From the NCBI GenBank assembly GCA_028823445.1, contig JAPKBH010000001.1:1-64000 (forward strand): a stretch of 64,000 nucleotides of DNA. The letters run 5' to 3'. The position numbers and the translations under genes were made by a program. Each line of letters begins with the position of its first letter. Positions within the stretch are counted from its first letter, which is position 1. Source of the DNA: Acidimicrobiales bacterium (GTDB taxonomy: Bacteria; Actinomycetota; Acidimicrobiia; Acidimicrobiales; MedAcidi-G1). Shown piece by piece: positions 8,165 to 17,290 of the stretch. The notes under the pieces were generated by a model. That model worked only from the letters and a program-made list of their open reading frames with translations, was not told the DNA's origin and did not search any database.

Positions 8165-9532
8165 ATGAGCTTGCATGAATTTGACGCCGAAACTGATGAG
8201 TTGATTTGGTCGGTTTTTCGTTACGCCCTAGACCGTATTAAGAACCAACCACCGCTCGACGGCCCGATGACTGCCGGCGAACTTTTTGACCGAGTGGGCC
8301 AAACCATCACCCCGCAAGGCATGGGAGGCAACGCTGCCCTTGAGGTCTACGCCGAACACCTCGCCCCGGCCAGTTTGTCGGCCGACCACCCTCGATATTT
8401 GTCGTACGTGCCCGGTGCACCCAGCAAAACTGCCGCCGTGTTCGACCTGGTGGTGGGCTCGTCATCAATGTGTGGGTCATCATGGCTCGACGGTGCCGGG
8501 TTGATCTACGCCGAAAACCAAGCCCTACGTTGGCTGTCCGACCTGGCTGGCCTACCCGAAGAAGCGGGCGGCTGTTTTGTTTCGGGCGGAACCATGGCAA
8601 ACCTGTCGGCCCTCGTAGCGGCCCGCTACACCGCTAACCAAAAACGTCAAGATGCTGGCCAAGGACGCCCGGGCCGTTGGGCCATGCTGGTGGCCGACAG
8701 CGCCCACTCTTCGGTGGCTTCCGCATCCATGGCCATGGATGTCGAAATCATCTCCGTGCCGGTAGATGACCAACAACGCTTGCGGGGCGCCGCTGTGCGA
8801 GAGGCCTACCAAAACTGCCTTGAGGGCACCGAAATTTTTGCTGTAGTCGCCACCGCCGGAACCACCAATCTGGGGGTCATCGATGCCTTAGAAGAAATAG
8901 GTGCTGCCGCCCAAGACCTTGACCTGTGGTTTCACATTGACGCCGCTTACGGCGGGGCAGCCCTCGCAGCGCCATCGGTACGGCCCCAATTTGCTGGAAT
9001 AGAACTTTGCGACTCGCTAACCATCGACCCCCACAAATGGCTCTACGCCCCCTTTGACTGCGCCGCCCTGCTTTATCGCAACCCCGAGTTGGCTCGCCGA
9101 GCCCACACGCAAAAAGCCAGTTACCTTGACGCCATAGCCCTCCGGGACGAATGGAACCCCAGCGACCTCGCTATTCACCTGACCCGCCGCCCCCGAGGTC
9201 TGCCTTTTTGGTTTTCGCTGGCCGTTCATGGCACCGACGCTTATGAAGAAGCCATTGAAACTACTTTGAAGGTAAGCCAACAAGCCCACCAGTTAATCCA
9301 AGCAGCCCCGTATTTAGAGATGGTGTGCCCGCCTTCGCTTTCCGTGCTGGTCTTTCGCCGAACCGGTTGGAATGCCGAGCAGTACCAGGAATGGTCCGAC
9401 GATCTGCTGGCCCGAGAGATCGCTTTGGTGGTACCCACCAAGGTGGACGAGGAAACCGTTTTACGGTTATGCATCATTAACCCACTAACCACCAAAGAAG
9501 ACATCGCCGTGGTAGTGGACGCTCTGGCCTGA
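8165..9532 (+). CDS. PLP-dependent group II amino-acid decarboxylase
   Basis: A 455-residue fold-type I enzyme of the group II decarboxylase family, which covers aromatic-amino-acid, glutamate, diaminobutyrate and aspartate decarboxylases. Landmarks are GGCFVSGGTMANLSALVAAR near residue 140, HIDAAYGGAA near 258 with the PLP-pyridine Asp, and DPHKWLYAPFDC near 290 with the Schiff-base Lys. It should release CO2 from an L-amino acid to give an amine. Which amino acid cannot be settled from sequence. It stands alone between tRNA-Gly and tig, with its own leaderless-type promoter. Confidence 0.87.
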   Translation: MSLHEFDAETDELIWSVFRYALDRIKNQPPLDGPMTAGELFDRVGQTITPQGMGGNAALEVYAEHLAPASLSADHPRYLSYVPGAPSKTAAVFDLVVGSSSMCGSSWLDGAGLIYAENQALRWLSDLAGLPEEAGGCFVSGGTMANLSALVAARYTANQKRQDAGQGRPGRWAMLVADSAHSSVASASMAMDVEIISVPVDDQQRLRGAAVREAYQNCLEGTEIFAVVATAGTTNLGVIDALEEIGAAAQDLDLWFHIDAAYGGAALAAPSVRPQFAGIELCDSLTIDPHKWLYAPFDCAALLYRNPELARRAHTQKASYLDAIALRDEWNPSDLAIHLTRRPRGLPFWFSLAVHGTDAYEEAIETTLKVSQQAHQLIQAAPYLEMVCPPSLSVLVFRRTGWNAEQYQEWSDDLLAREIALVVPTKVDEETVLRLCIINPLTTKEDIAVVVDALA

Positions 9533-9591
9533 GCTTCTAAAAAAGAGAAAAACCTCACCAAAATCGTGCGGGGAGCAGCCAGAGAGTCCGG

Positions 9592-9597
9592 TAGGCT
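9592..9597 (+). promoter_or_regulatory. Candidate -10 element, leaderless start of tig
   Basis: TAGGCT nine bases before the GTG at 9607. Confidence 0.45.
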
Positions 9598-9606
9598 CCG
9601 TTCATT

Positions 9607-11007
9607 GTGAACAGCACCCGTGAAATATTGGATGGCGACCGAGTAAAGCTCAGCGTGGCCGTCGACGAAAAAGAATTCGACAAAGCGGTAGACGTAGCCT
9701 TTCGGCGCATCGCCAAAGAGGTGAGGCTTCCTGGCTTTCGCCCCGGCAAAGCGCCCCGCAAAATCTTGGAAGCACGCTTAGGAGTCGACGCTGGCCGCCA
9801 AGAAGCTATTCAAGATGCGGTACCCGAGCATTATGTAAAGGCGCTCATCGAACACCAAATTGACGCTATTGACTCGCCTCAGTTTGAAGTTACCGGTGGC
9901 GAAAGCGGCGGTGCCCTGACTTTTACCGCCATGGTGCCGGTGCGACCAAAAGTAACGGTTACCGACTACCAAAGCCTCCGGGTAGAAATCCCCAACCCGC
10001 TGGCCAGCGACGAAGACGTTGATCAACAAATCGATGCTTTGCGGCAACAATTTTCTACTCTCGAAGACGTCGACCGCCCGGTTGAAGACGGTGACCAAGT
10101 CACCATCGACATTGATGGCACCCACGACGGCGAAGCAGTAGAAGGCCTCACCACCAGCGACTACCTCTACGAAGTAGGGGCCGGAGCAGTAGTACCAGAA
10201 ATCGACGAAAACCTCCGCGGCGCCTCTAGTGGCGAGACCGTGACCTTCGACGCCGACCATCCCGACCCCGACGAAGATGGCAAGTTGAACTTCAGCATCG
10301 AAGTAAAAAAAGTACAAGAACGGGTGTTGCCTGAAGTAGACGACGAGTTCGCCGCTCAGGCTTCGGAATTTGCCACAGCCGACGAACTCCGCGAGGACAC
10401 CAAGAAACGCATCACCGACATGAAACGCTCGCAAGCTGCTTCGCAGGCCCGAGACCTCATGGCGCAAGCTTTGGGAGAATTGGTCACCCTTGACCCACCA
10501 GCCTCTTTAATTGAAACCGAAGTAACTAATCGTTTGCAAGACATGGCCATGCGTTTGCAGTCACAAGGCATGGACTTGGAGCGCTACCTCGAAGCGATCG
10601 GGCAAGACGTCGCCACCCTGCGTGAAAGCTTTTCAGAAGGAGCTGATCTCTCAGTCAAAGTAGACCTCGCCTTGCGTTGCGTGGTAGCCGCCGAGGGGCT
10701 CGAACCCGACGAAGAAAAATTCGACGAATACTTCGCTCTACTGGCCACCCAAATGGGCAGCGACGCCGAAGACGCTCGAGAAGTTTTGACTTCATCGGGG
10801 CGCATGATTGATTTGGAAGCCGACCTCGGTAAACAAGCAGCCATCGAATGGCTCTACGGACGAGCCGAAATAGTTGATGAAGACGGTACGGCCATCAACC
10901 GAGCCGACCTTGAGCCCCCCGAGGTCGAAGAACTCGTTGAAACCAACGCAACGGCCGACGAAGAAGCCGCAGATGAAGGCGAAGCAGAGGAAGAAGACAA
11001 CCAATGA
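9607..11007 (+). CDS. tig: Trigger factor
   Basis: Ribosome-associated chaperone that receives nascent chains at the exit tunnel. The N-terminal ribosome-binding domain carries the signature [19 protein letters not shown] near residues 40-60, followed by an FKBP-type prolyl isomerase domain ([18 protein letters not shown]) around 160-240 and a long helical chaperone arm. The 466-residue product ends in a very acidic tail ([15 protein letters not shown]), common in actinobacterial trigger factors. The start is GTG and the last four bases overlap clpP (ATGA). The order tig-clpP-clpX is strongly conserved and links folding to degradation. Confidence 0.97.
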   Translation: MNSTREILDGDRVKLSVAVDEKEFDKAVDVAFRRIAKEVRLPGFRPGKAPRKILEARLGVDAGRQEAIQDAVPEHYVKALIEHQIDAIDSPQFEVTGGESGGALTFTAMVPVRPKVTVTDYQSLRVEIPNPLASDEDVDQQIDALRQQFSTLEDVDRPVEDGDQVTIDIDGTHDGEAVEGLTTSDYLYEVGAGAVVPEIDENLRGASSGETVTFDADHPDPDEDGKLNFSIEVKKVQERVLPEVDDEFAAQASEFATADELREDTKKRITDMKRSQAASQARDLMAQALGELVTLDPPASLIETEVTNRLQDMAMRLQSQGMDLERYLEAIGQDVATLRESFSEGADLSVKVDLALRCVVAAEGLEPDEEKFDEYFALLATQMGSDAEDAREVLTSSGRMIDLEADLGKQAAIEWLYGRAEIVDEDGTAINRADLEPPEVEELVETNATADEEAADEGEAEEEDNQ

Positions 11008-11651
11008 GCTTGGCAGACTTGAAGATCGAAAACTATTTGGTACCCACCGTGGTGGAACAAACCAATCGTGGTGAACGGGCCTACGACCTGTATTCCCGCC
11101 TACTAAAAGAAAACATCATCTTCATCGGGACACCCATTGATGACACCATCGCCAACCTGGTGTGTGCGCAACTGTTACACCTGGAATCAGAAAACCCAGA
11201 TCGAGACATCAGCCTCTACATCAACTCACCGGGGGGCGACATCAACGGATTGTTCGCTATCTACGACACCATGCAATACATTCGCCCGGACATCACAACC
11301 ATTTGCTTTGGCCAAGCAGCCTCAGCAGCTGCCGTGCTTCTGGCCGCCGGAACCCCTGGCAAGCGACTTGCTTTGCCACATGCCCGGGTGCTCATTCACC
11401 AGCCTTACGCCGGCGCACAAGGCCAAGCCACCGATATTGAGTTGGCCGCTAAAGAAATCCAACGTTTAAAAGAGCAACTCGAAGAAATTTTGGCTCGACA
11501 CACCGGCCAAGATGTGGAACGCATTCACCAAGACACCGACCGCGACTTTGTATTGACCGCTGCTGAGGCCAAAGAGTATGGCATTATTGATGAGGTGATC
11601 AACGAGCGGTCCATCGTGGACAACACGGGGGCCATCTCAGCGGTTGACTAA
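11004..11651 (+). CDS. clpP: ATP-dependent Clp protease proteolytic subunit
   Basis: The 215-residue serine protease subunit that assembles into the ClpP barrel and degrades substrates unfolded by ClpX. The catalytic Ser is in [11 protein letters not shown], the His in RVLIHQP, and the Asp in the [16 protein letters not shown] stretch, so the triad is complete. [16 protein letters not shown] is also canonical. It starts inside the tig stop codon and is followed 49 bases later by clpX. Actinobacteria usually have two clpP genes; only this one is in the window. Confidence 0.97.
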   Translation: MSLADLKIENYLVPTVVEQTNRGERAYDLYSRLLKENIIFIGTPIDDTIANLVCAQLLHLESENPDRDISLYINSPGGDINGLFAIYDTMQYIRPDITTICFGQAASAAAVLLAAGTPGKRLALPHARVLIHQPYAGAQGQATDIELAAKEIQRLKEQLEEILARHTGQDVERIHQDTDRDFVLTAAEAKEYGIIDEVINERSIVDNTGAISAVD

Positions 11652-11700
11652 TCAACCGAAAGCGCAAGCGAAAATCAACAAGTAAGCGAAAGGGGGACCG

Positions 11701-12960
11701 GTGGCCAAATTTGGTGAAGGAGGAGAACTCCTCAAATGCTCTTTTTGCGGCAAAACGCAAAAGTTGGTGAAAAAACTAATTGCCGGGCCCGGCGTTTACA
11801 TTTGTGACGAATGCATTGACCTCTGTAACGAGATCATTGAAGAAGAACTCTCTGAACCCAGTGAAGTAACGCTGGACAAACTACCTCGCCCTCGGGAAAT
11901 CAACGCCTTTTTAGATGATTACATCGTGGGCCAAGAACAAGCCAAAAAGATACTTTCGGTCGCCGTTTATAACCACTACAAACGAATCCAAGTAGGGGAC
12001 AAAAACGGCGAAGACGTAGAACTGGCCAAATCAAATATTTTGCTTATCGGCCCCACCGGCTGCGGAAAAACCCTCATGGCCCAAACGCTGGCTCGCATGC
12101 TTGACGTGCCCTTCGCTATAGCCGACGCCACCGCATTAACCGAAGCAGGCTATGTGGGCGAAGATGTTGAAAACATTTTGCTCAAACTCATTCAATCAGC
12201 CGACCAAGATATTAAACGAGCCGAAACTGGCATCATCTACATAGATGAGATAGACAAAATCGCTCGCAAAAGCGAAAACCCGTCAATCACCCGAGATGTT
12301 TCCGGCGAAGGGGTGCAACAAGCGCTGCTCAAAATTCTTGAAGGCGCCGTGGCCTCAGTGCCACCCCAGGGCGGCCGCAAACACCCTCACCAAGAATTCA
12401 TGCAAATCGACACCACCAACATCCTGTTTATCTGCGGAGGAGCTTTTGCCGGGTTAGAAGATGTGGTCGAAGCACGAATAGGGGGCAGCGGCGTGGGTTT
12501 CGGTGCCGACGTGCGCTCACCCAACGAAAAAGACTTAGGCGGGTTGTTCGCTTCGGTGCGTCCCGAAGACCTCACTAAGTTCGGGTTGATTCCCGAATTT
12601 ATTGGCCGCCTTCCGGTAGTAGGTACGGTCAACCAACTTGAAACTGATGCGCTGATAAAAATATTGACCGAACCACGCAACGCCTTAGTTAAGCAGTATC
12701 AGCGCATCTTTGCTTTTGAAGACGTGACGTTGACCTTTACCGACGAAGCCCTAACGACCATTGCTGAACAAGCCTTAGAACGCGGCACCGGTGCTCGCGG
12801 GCTGCGGTCCATCTTAGAAGAGGTCCTACTGGGCACCATGTACGAACTACCCGGCGGTAGCGACGTTGAAGAAGTAGTGGTTGATGCAGATTGCGTGGCC
12901 GAACGTACCGCTCCTACGTTGATTAGCCGTGGGTCTTCGCCCAAACGCGCCGCTTCTTAA
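11701..12960 (+). CDS. clpX: Clp protease ATP-binding subunit ClpX
   Basis: AAA+ unfoldase that recognises tagged substrates and feeds them to ClpP. The N-terminal zinc-binding domain has CSFCGK and CDECIDLC. The ATPase core has Walker A GPTGCGKT, Walker [12 protein letters not shown], the pore loop GYVGEDVE and the sensor-2 region [13 protein letters not shown]. The length of 419 is typical. The GTG start at 11701 is preceded by AAAGGGGGA, a strong ribosome-binding site. Co-transcription with tig-clpP is likely. Confidence 0.97.
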   Translation: MAKFGEGGELLKCSFCGKTQKLVKKLIAGPGVYICDECIDLCNEIIEEELSEPSEVTLDKLPRPREINAFLDDYIVGQEQAKKILSVAVYNHYKRIQVGDKNGEDVELAKSNILLIGPTGCGKTLMAQTLARMLDVPFAIADATALTEAGYVGEDVENILLKLIQSADQDIKRAETGIIYIDEIDKIARKSENPSITRDVSGEGVQQALLKILEGAVASVPPQGGRKHPHQEFMQIDTTNILFICGGAFAGLEDVVEARIGGSGVGFGADVRSPNEKDLGGLFASVRPEDLTKFGLIPEFIGRLPVVGTVNQLETDALIKILTEPRNALVKQYQRIFAFEDVTLTFTDEALTTIAEQALERGTGARGLRSILEEVLLGTMYELPGGSDVEEVVVDADCVAERTAPTLISRGSSPKRAAS

Positions 12961-12968
12961 CCAGTTTC

Positions 12969-14258
12969 GTGGACTACACCGCCGCACTGCGGTTTTTGGA
13001 TCGCCACATAAACCTTGAGGCCACTGCAGGCCGTATTCACGGGTTAAGCCTTGAATCCATGGAAGGCTTAATGCAATGCATGGGCGATCCGCAGCAAGAC
13101 TTTCGCAGCATCCAGGTAACCGGCACCAACGGCAAAGGTTCAGTTTCGGCTATCACGGCTTCACTTTTGCAGGCCGCCGGTTTGCGGGTCGGGGTGTACG
13201 CCAGCCCCCATGTGGACACCATTCGAGAACGCTTACGCATTGATGGCAAAATGATCTCCGAAGAAGACTTCGGTGAATTAGTAGGCCAGATAGAACTTTT
13301 TGCCCAAAGCGCTCCCGTGCCACCTTCGTACTTTGAATTGCTTACTGCCGCAGCTTTTTTGTGGTTTGCCAACGAAGCGGTAGATGTGGCCATTGTTGAA
13401 GTTGGTTTGTTGGGCCGCTTCGATGCCACCAATGTTCTTAACGGCGAAGTGGCGGTGATTACCAACATTGGGCGAGACCACACCGATGGCCAAGAGGGGT
13501 GGCGACGAGCCATAGCAGAAGAAAAAGCAGGGATTATTGAGGCGCACCGGCCGTTGGTGTTGGGCGAAACCTCAGTAGATGTGCTTGATTTGTTTGTGGC
13601 TGAAAACCCAGAACCATTACTTACGCAAGGCGAATCTTTTGGGGTAACCGCAACTAGCCCCGCAGTAGGTGGTCAAGCAGTAGATCTCTGGACCAAAGAA
13701 GGAACCCACGACGAAATTTTCTTAGGGTTGTTTGGTGATCATCAAGCAGACAATGCTGCCCTGGCCTTGGCTACTGCTGAATCTTTTTTAGGGTCTGCCC
13801 TCGAAGGCGAGGTAGTGAGAGAAGGCTTGGCCGCCGTGGCATTGCCGGGGCGTCTTGAAGTTGCTGCAGCCCTTCCGCTGGTGATCCTTGACGGGGCGCA
13901 CAATCCGCCGGCTATGCGGGCCTTGGTGGCTTCGGTGCCCGAAGTATTTGGGGGAGTGCGCCGCACCGTAGTGCTGGGGGTTTTAGGCCCACGGGAACCC
14001 GCCGAGGTGGTGGCCGAACTGGCTGCGCTGCACCCCGAGTTGGTGATTTGTTGTACTGCGCCATCGGAAAGAGCGATAGATGCCGAGGCGTTGGCTCGTT
14101 TGGTTTCGGCTCAAGGCATAGACGTTGAAGTGGTGGTTGACAGCCACGAGGCCGTTCGGCGGGCTTTAGCGCTAAGCGACGAAGACGATTTGGTTTTGGT
14201 TACCGGCTCTTTCTATGTGCTGTCGGCGGCTCGACAGGTGCTAGCCGAAGCGGAATAA
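12969..14258 (+). CDS. folC: Folylpolyglutamate synthase / dihydrofolate synthase
   Basis: A 429-residue Mur-ligase-fold enzyme that adds glutamate to dihydropteroate and to folates. The ATP loop is VTGTNGKGSVSAI near residue 50, the central-domain metal and folate region includes EVGLLGRFDATN, and the C-terminal domain begins around LDGAHNPPAM. The start is GTG nine bases after the clpX stop. Many actinobacteria have valS before folC; here clpX and folC are adjacent. Confidence 0.93.
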   Translation: MDYTAALRFLDRHINLEATAGRIHGLSLESMEGLMQCMGDPQQDFRSIQVTGTNGKGSVSAITASLLQAAGLRVGVYASPHVDTIRERLRIDGKMISEEDFGELVGQIELFAQSAPVPPSYFELLTAAAFLWFANEAVDVAIVEVGLLGRFDATNVLNGEVAVITNIGRDHTDGQEGWRRAIAEEKAGIIEAHRPLVLGETSVDVLDLFVAENPEPLLTQGESFGVTATSPAVGGQAVDLWTKEGTHDEIFLGLFGDHQADNAALALATAESFLGSALEGEVVREGLAAVALPGRLEVAAALPLVILDGAHNPPAMRALVASVPEVFGGVRRTVVLGVLGPREPAEVVAELAALHPELVICCTAPSERAIDAEALARLVSAQGIDVEVVVDSHEAVRRALALSDEDDLVLVTGSFYVLSAARQVLAEAE

Positions 14259-14295
14259 TTGCCGAAATCGTTGTCGGGATGCGGGCCTTTGGTCG

Positions 14296-14301
14296 TAGCC
14301 T
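14296..14301 (+). promoter_or_regulatory. Candidate promoter, leaderless start of ndk
   Basis: TAGCCT lies seven bases before the ATG at 14309. TTGTCG at 14271-14276 is a plausible -35 at a long 19-base spacing. Confidence 0.5.
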
Positions 14302-14308
14302 GACCGAC

Positions 14309-14716
14309 ATGGAAAAAACCTTTGTCATTTGTAAACCCGATGCCGTAGAACGTGGCTTAGTCGGGGAAATCATTAACCGTTTTGAGCGCAAAGGCTTGAC
14401 GGTAGTAGCCGCCGAATTGCGTACGTTGGATCACGAAACGTTGGGCCGCCACTACGAAGAACACGCCGGAAAACCATTCTTCGATGATTTAGTGTCCTTC
14501 ATGTCGCGGTCGCCAGCCATGGTTTTGGTGCTTGAAGGCCCGGAAGATACTTACGCCGTGGTGCGCTCCATGATGGGTACCACCAATCCTTGCCAAGCAG
14601 CCCCCGGGACCATTCGTGGCGACTTTGGTTTATTAATGACCGAAAACCTGGTGCATGGGTCGGATTCAACGGCTTCTGCTGAGCGAGAAATAGGTATTTT
14701 CTTCCCGAATTTGTAG
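14309..14716 (+). CDS. ndk: Nucleoside diphosphate kinase
   Basis: Transfers the gamma phosphate of ATP to nucleoside diphosphates through a phosphohistidine. The product begins MEKTFVICKPDAVERGLVGE, keeps the active-site His in NLVHGSDS, and ends EREIGIFFPN; 135 residues is the normal length. I use the second ATG (14309) because residues before it are not conserved and TAGCCT sits seven bases upstream. Confidence 0.96.
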   Translation: MEKTFVICKPDAVERGLVGEIINRFERKGLTVVAAELRTLDHETLGRHYEEHAGKPFFDDLVSFMSRSPAMVLVLEGPEDTYAVVRSMMGTTNPCQAAPGTIRGDFGLLMTENLVHGSDSTASAEREIGIFFPNL

Positions 14717-14827
14717 AGAATCGGTGAACCTCACCATGCCTCCTCTCTTATTGTGGTCAACCATGCGCCGAGAGTGGCAAAGCGCTGAAAAGCCGGTTAC
14801 AGTTGCCAGTCAGATAGAGCAAAAGTT

Positions 14828-14846
14828 GTACGGTAAAAAACCGTAC
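14828..14846. promoter_or_regulatory. Perfect inverted repeat upstream of mreB
   Basis: GTACGGT-AAAAA-ACCGTAC: two perfect seven-base arms around five A residues, about 40 bases before the mreB ATG. It could be an operator or a small RNA hairpin. It lies in the 169-base ndk-mreB gap, which also contains a smaller GGTGA-ACC-TCACC hairpin at 14723-14735 and no recognisable ORF. Confidence 0.6.
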
Positions 14847-14885
14847 CGTCGCTCCAAAATTATTTGACGAAACGGACTGCGGCGC

Positions 14886-15938
14886 ATGGCCTCACGACAT
14901 CAACGAAAAAGCAAAGGGGCACGGCTAGGGAGCCGCGACATTGCCGTTGATCTCGGCACAGCAAACACCGTTATTTATGTACGCGGCGAAGGGGTAGTAC
15001 TCGACGAACCCTCCGTGGTAGCTATCAACATTATGGACGGCACCCCACTCGCCGTGGGCGCCGAAGCCAAACGCATGATTGGTCGCACCCCCAGCCACAT
15101 TCAAGCCACCAGGCCTTTAAAAGACGGGGTAATCGCCGACTTCGAAGTCTGCGAAAAAATGCTTCGTTACTTCATCCAAACGGTACACCAAAGCAAATGG
15201 TCAAAACCTCGCATGGTTATCTGCGTGCCTTCCGGCGTTACCGGGGTAGAACGTCGAGCCGTACAAGAAGTCGCTGAATACGCCGGTGCCCGACCCCCGG
15301 CCTACATCATTGAAGAACCCATGGCCGCAGCCATCGGCGCCGGGTTACCCGTGGCCGAACCCACCGGATCAATGATTGTTGACATCGGCGGCGGCACCAC
15401 CGAAGTCGCCGTCATCTCACTCGGTGGGGTAGTGGCAACACAAACTTCCCGCATCGGGGGCGACGAACTCGACGAAGCCATCCGCCAATACCTAAAAAAA
15501 GAATACGGAGTGGACGCCGGAGCTCGCACCGTAGAAGAACTCAAAATAGGACTCGGATCAGCAGTTCCACTAATTGAAGAACAACGAGCAGAATTTCGCG
15601 GACGAGACCTAGTAACTGGACTCCCTCGTACCGTGGTCATCAGTACCAACGAGATTCGCGAAGCTATGGAAGAACCCGTAGCGACCATTATTGACACGGT
15701 AAAGGCCACCCTTGACCAGACTCCACCGGAACTTTCTGCGGACATTATGGAACGCGGTATAACCCTGGCCGGCGGCGGTTCGCTACTGGTAGGGCTACCC
15801 GAACGTCTTCGTGCCGAAACCGGCATGCCAGTATGGCTCGCCCCCGACCCACTGCTCTCCGTGGTGATCGGCGCCGGTATGGCCTTAGACCACCTTGATG
15901 CTTACGGCGACACCGTCTTCGGCGACGGAATGGAATAA
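14886..15938 (+). CDS. mreB: Rod-shape actin homologue MreB
   Basis: Bacterial actin that forms membrane-associated filaments guiding lateral wall synthesis. The actin-fold phosphate loops are visible as DIAVDLGTANTVIYV near residue 18 and IVDIGGGTTEVAVISLGG near 165, plus the adenosine motif GGGSLLVGLPE near 300. The 350 residues match the family. The start region is uncertain: the ATG at 14886 has no Shine-Dalgarno sequence and no clear TANNNT hexamer. It leads the mreB-mreC-mreD-mrdA-rodA operon. Full mreBCD is absent from many coccoid actinobacteria, so a rod-like or MreB-shaped cell is implied. Confidence 0.96.
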   Translation: MASRHQRKSKGARLGSRDIAVDLGTANTVIYVRGEGVVLDEPSVVAINIMDGTPLAVGAEAKRMIGRTPSHIQATRPLKDGVIADFEVCEKMLRYFIQTVHQSKWSKPRMVICVPSGVTGVERRAVQEVAEYAGARPPAYIIEEPMAAAIGAGLPVAEPTGSMIVDIGGGTTEVAVISLGGVVATQTSRIGGDELDEAIRQYLKKEYGVDAGARTVEELKIGLGSAVPLIEEQRAEFRGRDLVTGLPRTVVISTNEIREAMEEPVATIIDTVKATLDQTPPELSADIMERGITLAGGGSLLVGLPERLRAETGMPVWLAPDPLLSVVIGAGMALDHLDAYGDTVFGDGME

Positions 15939-15941
15939 CCC

Positions 15942-16769
15942 ATGGCGGCCCCCCGGCCTGCCGAACGGCCTCGCCACACTCTGCTCATAATATTGGCCGC
16001 CGCGCTGACCCTGCTCACCTTGCAGATACGCGGCGCCCAACCCCTCGATGCTTTCCAACAAGGGGTGCGTGACATCATTAGCCCGGTGCGCACACTGGTA
16101 GACCGAGGCACCGACCCTCTGCAAAATGCTTTGTCAGGTATTTTTAACTACGGTTCGTTAGAAGCAGAAAATGAACGTTTGGCCAAAGAATTAGCACGAG
16201 TCAGAGGGCTCGTGCTGAGCGACGAAGCAGACCGCGAACTTCTCGAACGCTTGCTGGGCGAAATTGATATCGCCTACACCGACCTTGACACCGTTATCGC
16301 CCGCATCTTGGGCACCCCACCCGGCAACTTCGGCACCCACCTCGTAGAAATAGACAAAGGCAGCGACGATGGCCTCCGAGAAGGCCAAGCGGTAGTAACC
16401 GGTGCTGGCTTGGTGGGGCGCCTTGCTCAGGTAGATCGAGAACGCTCAGTAGTGATACTGGCCACTCACCCAGATTTTTCCGTCGGCGTGCGCTTGGTCG
16501 AATCTCAAGATGAAGGACTAGCCAGCGGCACCGGTGGCCATGAACTTCGCATAGAAGCAGGAGTACGCCTCGACGCGGTAATTGTCCTCAACGAAGTAGT
16601 AGTTACTGCTGGAGGAAGAAGCCGTTTCCCTGCTGACATTCCCGTTGGAAGAGTTACCGTCCCCGACAATTACGCCGAGTACGAACGCTCAATCCGGGTC
16701 GAGTTGGCGGCCAGTTTAGAGAACCTGAGTTTTCTTAATGTGGTCATCAACAATGGCGAAGATAACTAA
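15942..16769 (+). CDS. mreC: Rod-shape determining protein MreC
   Basis: A 275-residue bitopic membrane protein of the elongasome. One N-terminal membrane segment (LLIILAAALTLLTLQI, about residues 12-28) is followed by a coiled-coil stretch rich in Glu and Leu (EAENERLAKELARVRGL) and then the paired beta-barrel periplasmic domain (GDTNFGTHLVEIDKGSDDG-like region with GLVGRLAQVDRERSVV). It starts three bases after mreB and overlaps mreD by one base. Confidence 0.92.
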   Translation: MAAPRPAERPRHTLLIILAAALTLLTLQIRGAQPLDAFQQGVRDIISPVRTLVDRGTDPLQNALSGIFNYGSLEAENERLAKELARVRGLVLSDEADRELLERLLGEIDIAYTDLDTVIARILGTPPGNFGTHLVEIDKGSDDGLREGQAVVTGAGLVGRLAQVDRERSVVILATHPDFSVGVRLVESQDEGLASGTGGHELRIEAGVRLDAVIVLNEVVVTAGGRSRFPADIPVGRVTVPDNYAEYERSIRVELAASLENLSFLNVVINNGEDN

Positions 16770-17290
16770 TGACCACCCGCCTGCGTTTTACTCTAATTCT
16801 GTTGACCGCCGGGTTACTGCAAGCCACTGTGCTGGCCGAATTTCGCTTTCTCGGGGTATCGGTAGAACTCTTGTTGCTGGTTACCGTATTAGTAGCTTTT
16901 CATGGGGGCCCCGAACGAGGCGCATGGGTGGGCTTGGCGGCCAGCCTCATTCAAGATGCTCTCACCGGTGCACCTTTTGGGATACACGCCCTAATTTATG
17001 CCCCGCTTGCCCTCGCAGTAAGCAGCCTTGAAGACCGCACGGTCGGGGCAAGCCCGGCGTTAAACGGCCTGGGCCTGGCACTGGTAGTGGCCTCGGGAAG
17101 CGCTTTGGTATCCATAGCGGGGCTCCTCTTTGGCCAAATAGCGATATCGTTCGAAACGCTCAGCGAACGGGCAATGTTGGCCGGGTTTTTGACCGCCCTG
17201 ATAGCCAAACCAGTTAACGAAGTTATTCGCTGGTCAGTTGACGGGGTGGTGGCCGGGGAAATCGAACTCCGTAGCCCACAAAGAAACTAA
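16769..17290 (+). CDS. mreD: Rod-shape determining protein MreD
   Basis: A small polytopic membrane protein (173 residues) that partners MreC. Several hydrophobic segments are visible: LTLILLTAGLLQATVLA, VELLLLVTVLVAFHGG, and a later GLALVVASGSALVSIAGLLF stretch. The family motif region GLAASLIQDALTGAPFGIHAL is recognisable. Start and stop overlap mreC and mrdA by single bases (TAATG), consistent with translational coupling. Confidence 0.9.
   Translation: MTTRLRFTLILLTAGLLQATVLAEFRFLGVSVELLLLVTVLVAFHGGPERGAWVGLAASLIQDALTGAPFGIHALIYAPLALAVSSLEDRTVGASPALNGLGLALVVASGSALVSIAGLLFGQIAISFETLSERAMLAGFLTALIAKPVNEVIRWSVDGVVAGEIELRSPQRN

Noticed and set aside
9778-10467. 229-codon minus-strand ORF inside tig
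   Set aside because: Antisense shadow of the trigger factor frame; no recognisable domain.
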